Shown here one piece after another: positions 18,331-25,313 of a stretch of 64,000 nt of DNA. Location of the stretch: positions 28,772 to 92,771 of the forward strand of contig JAIYBU010000050.1 in the NCBI GenBank assembly GCA_027488335.1, in the 5' to 3' direction. Made by a program: the position numbers and the translations under genes. Numbering within the stretch: the first letter of the stretch is position 1; each line of letters begins with the position of its first letter. This DNA comes from Cytophagaceae bacterium (GTDB taxonomy: Bacteria; Bacteroidota; Bacteroidia; Cytophagales; Spirosomataceae). The notes beneath the pieces were generated by a model. That model was not told where the DNA came from. It saw nothing but the letters and a program-made list of their open reading frames with translations, and ran no database searches.

Positions 18331-18398
18331 TTCCCTTTTCAGCCGAATCATTACGAGACTCCGACCGCTCGGTTTCGTAATAATCGGCCTAAAGGGAA
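18331..18398 (-). repeat. 68-bp imperfect inverted repeat in the susC leader
   Basis: TTCCCTTTTCAGCCGA with ATCATTACGA (18331-18356) pairs with a 24-base right arm (18375-18398) containing TCGTAATAATCGGCC and AAAGGGAA. The loop holds a second small stem, CCGA-CCGC-TCGG. It ends 28 bp from the susC start. It could be a regulatory leader or a small mobile palindromic element. Confidence 0.65.
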
Positions 18399-19011
18399 AT
18401 TATTATAGGGTCCAGTTTGGATAAAGTGTATCTTCCAAGTCGAAAATTCTGAGTGTAGAAAATCCAACTTTCTAAGCAATGTTAATATTTTTTGAGTCGA
18501 TGGTTTCCTGCCATCAGTTTAAGTCAAGAATGTGAAGAGCACATTCGAGAGTCCGCATTTTAAGCGTAGTATTTATGAATTTCAAGCACCTTCCCTATTG
18601 CGGTCGGAAAAGAAGAGCTTGATGAAGAATTGTTGTACTTATCTAAGAATCAATAACTAAAAGTAGTGTGTGTATTTCTAATAAAAAAATATTTTTCAAA
18701 AAAAATTAAATAAACATTAAAAATAATTCATTTTTTTAAAATAAATATTCGATAAATCCAATTAAAAACTCTTTTTTGGTTCTATATCGAAAATATGGTT
18801 AACTTTTTTTTCAAAATATAATATGTTTCATTTTTCTGTATTTATTATTAAAAAATTAACTTTCACTCAATTATATGTTATAAAAAATAATATTATTGAG
18901 TAAAAAAATGAAAATTATCAATTTTTAGGTTAAATTAATTTATTTAAAAACATTATAAATAATTGTAATATTCTAATTTTAAGCATTTTGCTCAAACAAA
19001 TAAAAAAGAAG
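18399..19011. other. Long AT-rich intergenic region, no gene seen
   Basis: No convincing reading frame on either strand. The part 18650-19000 is extremely AT-rich. One short perfect hairpin, GAATGTG-AAGAG-CACATTC, lies at 18528-18546. The susC promoter should be here, but no TAnnTTTG box was found on the minus strand. Confidence 0.6.
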
Positions 19012-19043
19012 AAAGCACCCAAACTTTGTTGTCTGAGTGCTTT
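19012..19043 (-). terminator. Hairpin terminator after the His-rich protein gene
   Basis: AAAGCAC (19012-19018) pairs with GTGCTTT (19037-19043). T-rich flanks occur on both strands. On the minus strand it lies 60 bp after the stop at 19104. Confidence 0.65.
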
Positions 19044-19103
19044 TTTGAAATGAATAAATTCAATCTAATTAATGTACTATATCTTGAAAAATTTTTGTAA
19101 AAA

Positions 19104-20738
19104 TCAAATCACGTTAGCATCAAAAACACCCGTCAAGATTTTGTCTTCTCGCTTTACTTGTAGCCAAATACGGTAATGCCCAGCCTTCGGGAAAACATAC
19201 GGAAAAGTAACCTGTCCGCCATGATGTCCGTTGGCCTCGTGTAGCATATTTCCCATCAATAATTTATCTCGTTCGGCTTCACTCATTGATTGAAGATTGG
19301 CCAATACATTATCAACACTATCTCGAAATTTCTTTGCATTAGTTAAGTTCGGACGTTTATTACTTGTCTCGTCGATACGTTTTTGCAAAACCTGCACAGC
19401 CGTTGACGAGTACGTGCCATTAGGATGCAAATGAATATACACACTTGCATCGTCTTTAATAACGGCAGCATGGCCCATCATACCCAAATACGTTTGCAAG
19501 TTGGCAGGTTTACCATCGGGTGCAAGCACCGAGAATTTCAAATTATAAACTTTCCCAGCCATGAGTTTCTGGTTTGGTTTTTCTTCCCAAATAATGCTTG
19601 AACCATCTTGTAGCTTGGTTTTTACCCCTGGCGTCCCACAAATCGTGATGCTTTCATCAACTACCGAATTGGCAGTTTTATTAAGGGCATTTGTCACCAC
19701 AAACGTATCATCAGAGTCACCCGTAAGCGTTGGCATTACATTTACTTTAGGTGTTTGCGGAATCTCCACCGTATCAGCAATCGTATTTTGCAAGCTATGA
19801 TAACGCAACACATCGGCAAAAATCAAGTACTTTCCTGCAGGCATATTGGGTAGCGGAGCCTCAAACGTAAGCGTATCTTTGCGAGAAGGGTGCAAATGAG
19901 CAAACACTTCCATTGAACCTTCTTTTACCAGAAACATGTGCATCAACTTCCCGTGGTCAGGAATAATAAAACTTAATGAACGTCCATTGACCGAGGCCGA
20001 ATCTATCTTGAAATTCAAGATTCGCTGCCCATTTCTCAAACTAATACTCGATGTAGCGGTGTAAGGCCGATAGATATTTCGCTGATAATCAGCCGTTTCG
20101 GCATTCCACCACATATTTCCACCAAACAAAAGCAATCCACAAAATGAGGCCCCAATCGTTGAGCCAACGATACGTCGCTTTTTGGTTGAATTGTTTTCAG
20201 ACTCTCCTACTTTCAGTAAACTATCGCCCGTACTTGCACCAATAATCGTAGTCATAATTCCAACCAAAAGCAAAGCCAAACCTGCCAAAATCCAACCCAA
20301 CGAACTCGGCAGTTGGCGTTGAGCTGTGGAAAGGGCTGCAATCGGAACTAACACCTCACCTTTTCCTCTTGCTCCTTCAATGATAATTTTTACACTGGCC
20401 GCTCCATTTTCCATAAGCCAAATTTTACCTTCGTATTTACCCGCTTCTGTCATCATGCCCTCGTCAGAACGCGGCGAACCTTCATCACCAGTCCAATAAT
20501 AAATCGGACTCATTTTTACACTTTTTATATCGATTCCATCAACCATCACCGACACTTTGGCCGTTCCTGGAATCACATCGGGTGGCTCAACATATACTTG
20601 TACGCTATAATTTCCAGCTTTTCCTTCATGCACAACGCCTGCACTGCCGATGTGAGCAAATAATCGCCCCCCCGCCCCTAAAGGGGAACTAAGGAGAAGG
20701 ATTAAAATGTATTTTAAAAAAATATTTAGTTTTTTCAT
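19104..20738 (-). CDS. Periplasmic His-rich membrane protein (HLHP motifs), function unknown
   Basis: A 544-aa protein. Seen: a signal peptide (residues 1-29, ending LFAHIG), a first periplasmic beta domain (about 30-135) of the CopC/YtkA style, two membrane helices (about 145-170 and 192-212) and a large second periplasmic domain (about 215-544). The last domain is rich in His motifs: DHGKLMHMFLV, FAHLHPS, GHAAVIKD, VYIHLHPNG, HEANGHHGG and a closing FPYVFPKAGHYRIWLQVK. Such motifs suggest copper or another metal, but this is inferred. A C-rich dispersed repeat with a run of seven G (coding strand) lies inside the signal peptide. It follows a polytopic membrane protein by 42 bp and is probably its partner. 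Confidence 0.75.
   Translation of the reverse strand: MKKLNIFLKYILILLLSSPLGAGGRLFAHIGSAGVVHEGKAGNYSVQVYVEPPDVIPGTAKVSVMVDGIDIKSVKMSPIYYWTGDEGSPRSDEGMMTEAGKYEGKIWLMENGAASVKIIIEGARGKGEVLVPIAALSTAQRQLPSSLGWILAGLALLLVGIMTTIIGASTGDSLLKVGESENNSTKKRRIVGSTIGASFCGLLLFGGNMWWNAETADYQRNIYRPYTATSSISLRNGQRILNFKIDSASVNGRSLSFIIPDHGKLMHMFLVKEGSMEVFAHLHPSRKDTLTFEAPLPNMPAGKYLIFADVLRYHSLQNTIADTVEIPQTPKVNVMPTLTGDSDDTFVVTNALNKTANSVVDESITICGTPGVKTKLQDGSSIIWEEKPNQKLMAGKVYNLKFSVLAPDGKPANLQTYLGMMGHAAVIKDDASVYIHLHPNGTYSSTAVQVLQKRIDETSNKRPNLTNAKKFRDSVDNVLANLQSMSEAERDKLLMGNMLHEANGHHGGQVTFPYVFPKAGHYRIWLQVKREDKILTGVFDANVI
20667..20686. repeat. C-rich CCCCTAAAGGGG repeat inside a coding region
   Basis: CCCCCCCGCCCCTAAAGGGG differs from the intergenic copy at 13437 by one base. 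It encodes residues about 18-25 (PLGAGGR) of the signal peptide of the gene at 19104 and contains a seven-base homopolymer. Confidence 0.7.
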
Positions 20739-20780
20739 TGATTTACGTTTTACTGTTGTTGAAAAGCTCCCCTCGGGGGG

Positions 20781-22004
20781 CTATCTCTGCACTTGTTTCA
20801 TCCAATTACCCCAAGCAAGACCAATACGTGTCGATAAAAAACTAAGAACAAATGAAAGCGAAATACCTACTAACCATTCATTCAATGATTTATTACTCCA
20901 AGGGCCAAACTTAAAGCGATATTCCCAGTCGGCATCGTTCTGAAACGACCAAGAGTTACTACCAAAAAACCAATTTCGAGCCAATGGCGATTCGTGCAAA
21001 AATGTACCAAACGGATAATGTGTGAGTAATAAAACAAGCGTATAAGCTCCGCCCAAAATGAATGCTAAAGTCCAATCGTTTTTAGTCGAAAACCTATCTC
21101 GTAACCAATCGGTGACAAACGCTGGAATAAATAAAAGCAGCGGAAAGCCGAGTGTTTGATAGGTACTGATTTTATTATGAATAGGCCCTAACAGAGGTTC
21201 GGCAGGCAAAAGCCTCAGCGTGGCATTAACAGCCCAGTGGAAAATCAAAAATATGATACATATATAGGTAGTTCCCCATTTTTTGTTTGAAGCTCGACCC
21301 GCTGCAAATAAGATAAATGGAAATGCTCCACTCGCAACTTCATAAAACGATGGCTCGTGCATAGCCCAACGTCCCAACGATTCCGAAAGAAATGTAAAAA
21401 TAGAAGTGATTAGAAAAGCTGCTGTAAAAATAAACATCCATTGCAAACGATTCGTACGTTTAGTATTTTCTTCGGCCGAAAGCGAGCTTATTTTTTCGCT
21501 TCTATTCAGAAATGCTAAAACGGCAATCATAGCTCCCATTTGTACGCTCATTAACCCCAAGAGCAAAACTGTATGTGGTGGAGAAAGAATCTGCACGTCA
21601 AGCCCATAGGTATTGTGCCACCAATCATCAAAAGGTGCAGAGGTAAGCGAAGCGATTCCGCCCCAAATACAGAAAAGTCCACCCAATGAACTGTAAAAAA
21701 TACCCCAAAACTTTACCATTTTGCCTTTTTCGAGTTGATTTCCCCAAAACGAAGTTTTCAAAACCTGATAACCCGAAAAAATACCTGCGACTGCCGCTCC
21801 AATGTACGTTACTACGTGCGGGGCTGAAAAAAGCCCATCGCGGCCGATGCTCATGTGCCAAGCAATATCCCATAAGATTCCGAGAATCACGCACATAGAA
21901 GCAATCACGCTCACATATACATAGAGCGGAATAGCCAATAAGATTTTTGAAAATAAAGAAACCTCTTTTTCGGCTGTAATAGACTGATTAATAGTCGTTT
22001 CCAT
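20781..22004 (-). CDS. Polytopic membrane protein with duplicated WH...PH motif, function unknown
   Basis: A 407-aa integral membrane protein with about ten to eleven helices. Two copies of one motif are visible: AWHMSIGRDGLFSAPH (His50 and His63) and WWHNTYGLDVQILSPPH (His130 and His144). Each is a Trp-His pair, then Gly, then an Asp, and a Pro-His 13-14 residues later, at the start of a helix. This looks like an internal duplication that could bind metal ions or heme within the membrane; that is inferred. A third His-Trp site (FHWAVNATLRL) lies in the middle. It precedes the His-rich periplasmic protein by 42 bp, and ogt lies just upstream on the same strand. I do not recognise a named family. 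Confidence 0.75.
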   Translation of the reverse strand: METTINQSITAEKEVSLFSKILLAIPLYVYVSVIASMCVILGILWDIAWHMSIGRDGLFSAPHVVTYIGAAVAGIFSGYQVLKTSFWGNQLEKGKMVKFWGIFYSSLGGLFCIWGGIASLTSAPFDDWWHNTYGLDVQILSPPHTVLLLGLMSVQMGAMIAVLAFLNRSEKISSLSAEENTKRTNRLQWMFIFTAAFLITSIFTFLSESLGRWAMHEPSFYEVASGAFPFILFAAGRASNKKWGTTYICIIFLIFHWAVNATLRLLPAEPLLGPIHNKISTYQTLGFPLLLFIPAFVTDWLRDRFSTKNDWTLAFILGGAYTLVLLLTHYPFGTFLHESPLARNWFFGSNSWSFQNDADWEYRFKFGPWSNKSLNEWLVGISLSFVLSFLSTRIGLAWGNWMKQVQR

Positions 22005-22072
22005 TGATTATTGATTAGTTTGTGTAATGACATTTCTATTGACTTCTACCCCTAAAATTTAAGGAAATATCC

Positions 22073-22576
22073 TTAAAACAGACCTAATTGAGCCTGTCTG
22101 GGCAAACTTCCCTCGTGTCGAAGTAAACATTCTTTTCGCCAAAGGTCGCCTCCGTAGCCTACCAAACTGCCATCTGAGCCAATAACTCGGTGGCACGGCA
22201 AAATTATTGTCAACGGATTATTGCCATTGGCTGTCCCTACTGCTCGAATAGCTTTTTCATTACCAATCCTTCGAGAGAATTCAAGATACGAAATCGTTTT
22301 GCCGTAAGGAATAGTTTTTAAATATTCCCACACATTTCGTTGAAAATCAGTTCCTTGCGGCTGTAGAGGTAAGTCGAAATCTCTAAGTTTTTTATCAAAA
22401 TAAGCATCAAATTGCCTAATACATTCATCAATGATTGGCGAATTTTCGAGCGTTTCATCTAACTGACTGCTGGGTTTCTTTTGGGCTTCCCGAAACAATA
22501 CGTGCGTCAGAAAATCATCATTGGCGATAATCTCCAAAACACCAATCGGTGATGTATAATGCTTAATGTATTGCAT
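22073..22576 (-). CDS. ogt: Methylated-DNA-protein-cysteine S-methyltransferase
   Basis: A 167-aa DNA repair protein that moves alkyl groups from O6-alkylguanine to its own cysteine. The active site PCHRV is present (Cys128 in ILPCHRVIGSDGSLVGYGG), preceded by the helix-turn-helix region GTDFQRNVWEYLKTIPYGKTISYLEF and the Asn-containing GNANG-like loop (GTANGNNP). An N-terminal domain of about 75 residues gives the short Ogt architecture without an Ada regulatory part. It lies 68 bp upstream of the WH...PH membrane protein on the same strand, so co-transcription is possible, and is divergent from menG. Confidence 0.96.
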   Translation of the reverse strand: MQYIKHYTSPIGVLEIIANDDFLTHVLFREAQKKPSSQLDETLENSPIIDECIRQFDAYFDKKLRDFDLPLQPQGTDFQRNVWEYLKTIPYGKTISYLEFSRRIGNEKAIRAVGTANGNNPLTIILPCHRVIGSDGSLVGYGGDLWRKECLLRHEGSLPRQAQLGLF

Positions 22577-22661
22577 AAATTATGTTCTTCTTTATTCGAT
22601 TTCAAATATATAAAAAGTATCTCGCAAAAACTTTTCTGATAATCAATCAGTTATCAAATAG

Positions 22662-22677
22662 TAGTTTTGTAATTTTG
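22662..22677 (+). promoter_or_regulatory. Tandem -7 boxes ahead of menG
   Basis: TAGTTTTG (22662-22669) and TAATTTTG (22670-22677) both fit TAnnTTTG and lie 51-60 bp before the menG start. No clear -33 TTTG box is seen. Confidence 0.4.
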
Positions 22678-22728
22678 TGGAATTATTTTAAATTTATACG
22701 AGCGATTCAGAAGAATCACTCTACTGAT

Positions 22729-23454
22729 ATGGTAGTACCTTACAAAGAAAAAGACAGCAGCAAGCGTGAGCAAATTGCCGAAATGTTTGATAATGTTTCG
22801 CCTAAATATGATTTCTTGAACCATTTGCTCAGTGGTGGAATTGATTTTTGGTGGAGAAAAAAGGCTATCTCGATGTTGCGTGCCGAAAAACCACAATTGA
22901 TTTTAGATATTGCCACAGGTACGGGCGACTTGGCCGTTGAAGCCGTGAAACAACTCAAACCCGAAAAAGTTATTGGCGTTGATATTTCGGAAGGAATGTT
23001 ATCGTTCGGGCGTGAAAAAATGAAGAAATTAGGTTTGGAAAACAAAATCGAACTTCAAATGGGAGATTCAGAGAAATTACAGTTTGAAAACAATACTTTC
23101 GATGCTGTTATCGTTTCTTTTGGAGTACGTAACTTTGAAAATCTCGAAAAAGGCCTTACTGATATGTGCCGAGTAACTAAGTCGGGCGGAACGTGCATGG
23201 TCATGGAATTTTCGAATCCTAAAACTCCCGTTATTAAGCAATTATACAATTTTTACAACGCAACAATCCTGCCTTTCATTGGCCGATTAGTATCAAATGA
23301 TAGTTCGGCTTACAGCTATTTGCCCGAATCGGTAAAGGCTTTTCCAGAAGGTGAAAATTTCTTGAAAGTGTTTGAAAAAGCAGGATTCCGTCAAACAAAA
23401 TGTATTCCGCTTACCTTTGGCGTTTGCTCAATATACATTGGTAAAAAGCCATGA
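22729..23454 (+). CDS. menG: Demethylmenaquinone methyltransferase
   Basis: A 241-aa SAM-dependent methyltransferase of the UbiE/MenG family, which makes menaquinone by C-methylation, the last ring step. Family marks: REQIAEMFDNVSPKYDFLNH at the start, SAM motif I DIATGTGDLAVE, GVDISEGML, and the later segments VIVSFGVRNFENLEKGL and CMVMEFSNPKTPVIKQLYN. The ATG at 22729 was chosen because family proteins begin a few residues before KREQIA; the open frame extends back to 22582 without homology. It is followed at 24 bp by the PorT gene, and the two probably share a transcript. Confidence 0.95.
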   Translation: MVVPYKEKDSSKREQIAEMFDNVSPKYDFLNHLLSGGIDFWWRKKAISMLRAEKPQLILDIATGTGDLAVEAVKQLKPEKVIGVDISEGMLSFGREKMKKLGLENKIELQMGDSEKLQFENNTFDAVIVSFGVRNFENLEKGLTDMCRVTKSGGTCMVMEFSNPKTPVIKQLYNFYNATILPFIGRLVSNDSSAYSYLPESVKAFPEGENFLKVFEKAGFRQTKCIPLTFGVCSIYIGKKP

Positions 23455-23478
23455 CGAGTTTTATCTTTAAAATTGTTT

Positions 23479-24213
23479 ATGAAAAACGTTCCTTTTCTTA
23501 GATTTGCAATTAGTCTTTTTTTAGTAGCCATCCTTTCAAAAAGTGTGCTTGCACAACAAACTCGCCGCCATTTTCAGGCCGACTATGATGCCAAAGCATT
23601 AAGATTTGGCTATTTTTTGGGACTAACAAGTACTTATTACAACGTTAAGTTCAATAATTATTTTGTCAATAAAGATAACTATTATAGCATTACTTCTCCT
23701 TCTACTTTTGGGCTAAAAATGGGAGGGTTGGCTAATTTTAGGCTCAACGATTATTTTGATTTTAGATTCTTACCTACGGTATCTATTTACGGAAGAAGAT
23801 TAGGATACAAATACATAGACACAGCACTACCAGACAGCGACCCAAATAAGTTTAAAGAAAATACTGATTTACGAGAGACTGCTTGGTTTGAAGTTCCTAT
23901 GATGCTCAAGTACAAATCCGAAAGACGTGGAAATGTACGAATGTATGTTTTCGGCGGACTTCGTTACGGAGTGGAAACAAACCCCAACAGCAGAAGAAAT
24001 AAGTCGAAATTCATCACAAAAACCAGTGATTTCAGTATCGAATATGGCACAGGAATTGAGTTTTTTAGAGAATATTTCAAGTTTTCGCCTGAAATACATT
24101 TCTCTCATGGACTTAAAAACTTGGTTGACCCTGTAAATAACAAAAATACACCCCTTCAAGGCGTTGACCGCCTGACAACACATACGGTTACGCTCTACCT
24201 TTTATTTGAGTAA
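23479..24213 (+). CDS. porT: PorT/SprT-type outer-membrane beta-barrel protein
   Basis: A 244-aa protein with a signal peptide (residues 1-22, ending VLAQQ) and a beta-barrel pattern to the end, closing with HTVTLYLLFE. Features matching PorT are the early RHFQADYDAKALRFGYFLGL, the KMGGLANFRLNDYFDFRFLPTV strand pair and MLKYKSERRGNVRMYVFGGLRYG. PorT is a component of type IX secretion, needed for export of adhesins and proteases and for gliding in many Bacteroidota. The placement next to menG supports the call, since I recall this neighbourhood from other Bacteroidota, but the assignment rests mainly on sequence pattern. Confidence 0.82.
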   Translation: MKNVPFLRFAISLFLVAILSKSVLAQQTRRHFQADYDAKALRFGYFLGLTSTYYNVKFNNYFVNKDNYYSITSPSTFGLKMGGLANFRLNDYFDFRFLPTVSIYGRRLGYKYIDTALPDSDPNKFKENTDLRETAWFEVPMMLKYKSERRGNVRMYVFGGLRYGVETNPNSRRNKSKFITKTSDFSIEYGTGIEFFREYFKFSPEIHFSHGLKNLVDPVNNKNTPLQGVDRLTTHTVTLYLLFE

Positions 24214-24236
24214 GGATACCACAAGCAACCAATTTT

Positions 24237-24285
24237 AGACAAAAGTTGTTAGGTCTGTAAAAGCAGATTTTCACGACTTTTGTCT
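24237..24285 (+). terminator. Hairpin terminator after porT
   Basis: AGACAAAAGTTGT (24237-24249) pairs with ACGACTTTTGTCT (24273-24285), with one mismatch in 13. A modest T-rich tail (ATTTATT) follows. Confidence 0.6.
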
Positions 24286-24296
24286 ATTTATTATCA

Positions 24297-24509
24297 ATGA
24301 AATACATTGCCATTTTTCTCGTAAGACTCTACCAAGCAGGTATTTCGCCTTGGTTTCCACCATCGTGCCGTTATACGCCTACTTGTTCACAATATTCGGT
24401 GGAAGCCTTCCAAAAACACGGCTTTTTCAAAGGTTTTTGGCTAACTGCCAAACGTATTGCACGCTGCGGCCCGTGGAGTCATACCCACGGCTACGACCCC
24501 GTTCCTTAA
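24297..24509 (+). CDS. yidD: Membrane protein insertion efficiency factor YidD
   Basis: A 70-aa protein associated with the YidC insertase at the inner membrane. All the family marks are there: [20 protein letters not shown] with both cysteines, [13 protein letters not shown], and the ending [16 protein letters not shown]. Length is normal. Here it is not in the usual rpmH-rnpA-yidC cluster but alone between porT and a DinB-type gene. Confidence 0.96.
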   Translation: MKYIAIFLVRLYQAGISPWFPPSCRYTPTCSQYSVEAFQKHGFFKGFWLTAKRIARCGPWSHTHGYDPVP

Positions 24510-24700
24510 TGTGTAATTAGTTTATTAGTTACTGACAAATGGGTTATCAGAGAACTAATTTCCCAATAACGAATTTACCAATTTCCCAACAACTAATCAT
24601 AAATAACTAATTTTCGCAAAATATTCTTCTGTTTTTAGGACTATTCAAAGAACTTTATTCACTATTTGTTTATTTCTATAAAATCAGTAGTCTTTCTAAC

Positions 24701-24729
24701 TTGTTGTTCTAAAATAGTCCGTAAATTTG
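24701..24729 (+). promoter_or_regulatory. Bacteroidota-type promoter for the YfiT-like gene
   Basis: TTG (24701-24703), 18 bp, then TAAATTTG (24722-24729), matching TAnnTTTG; the ATG follows 26 bp later. Confidence 0.55.
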
Positions 24730-24755
24730 GATTTACAACAAAACCTTTTTCGGCA

Positions 24756-25265
24756 ATGACACTCGAACAACGACAGTATCCTATCGGAAAGTGGACACCT
24801 AAAAGAAGTTATTCGGCCAAAGAAATCGAACGCAACATCGGTATCATTGAGAAGTATCCTGCTAAGTATAAGCGACTTACCAAGAAACTTTCAGACGAAG
24901 AGTTGAACAAAACCTACCGTGAAGGTGCATGGAATATACGCCAACTACTGACTCATATTTCGGATATGCACATCATGCACTACGCCCGTTTTAAACAAGC
25001 ACTTTCTGAAGAAAATCCAGTTGGATTTATAGCCAACATCAATGCTTGGAACGCTACCGCCGAAATACTCAGTACGCCACCAGTCGATGCTTTATTATTG
25101 CTGGAAGCTACACACAAAAGATGGGTTCTCTTAATGAGAAATATGTCAGAAAGTGATTTCGATAAAACTTTTTTTCATGCACTACGTCAGTTAAATCTTA
25201 CGTTAGCACAGGCTCTAAGCATGGCCAAACATCATTTTGAGCATATCAGAATAGCGTTACAATAA
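24756..25265 (+). CDS. DinB/YfiT-like metal-dependent protein
   Basis: A 169-aa protein of the DinB four-helix superfamily, YfiT type, whose relatives include bacillithiol S-transferases and putative hydrolases. The metal ligands are probably the His residues in REGAWNIRQLLTHISDMHIMH and in KHHFEHIRIAL at the C-terminus, and the opening PIGKWTP matches the YfiT subfamily. The substrate is unknown. The start at 24756 fits the family length and lies directly after a promoter-like box; the frame upstream to 24666 shows no homology. Confidence 0.8.
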   Translation: MTLEQRQYPIGKWTPKRSYSAKEIERNIGIIEKYPAKYKRLTKKLSDEELNKTYREGAWNIRQLLTHISDMHIMHYARFKQALSEENPVGFIANINAWNATAEILSTPPVDALLLLEATHKRWVLLMRNMSESDFDKTFFHALRQLNLTLAQALSMAKHHFEHIRIALQ

Positions 25266-25313
25266 AATATTATTTCATTTAAAATAGCTCTCCTTATAGG
25301 GCTGGGGGTTTTC

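Noticed and set aside
18399..19011. A regulatory sigma/anti-sigma pair upstream of susC
   Set aside because: No reading frame or motif for either was found; the region is AT-rich and looks non-coding.
22582..22728. Longer N-terminus for menG
   Set aside because: The extra 49 codons have no homology, contain two promoter-like boxes, and family proteins begin near KREQIAEMF.
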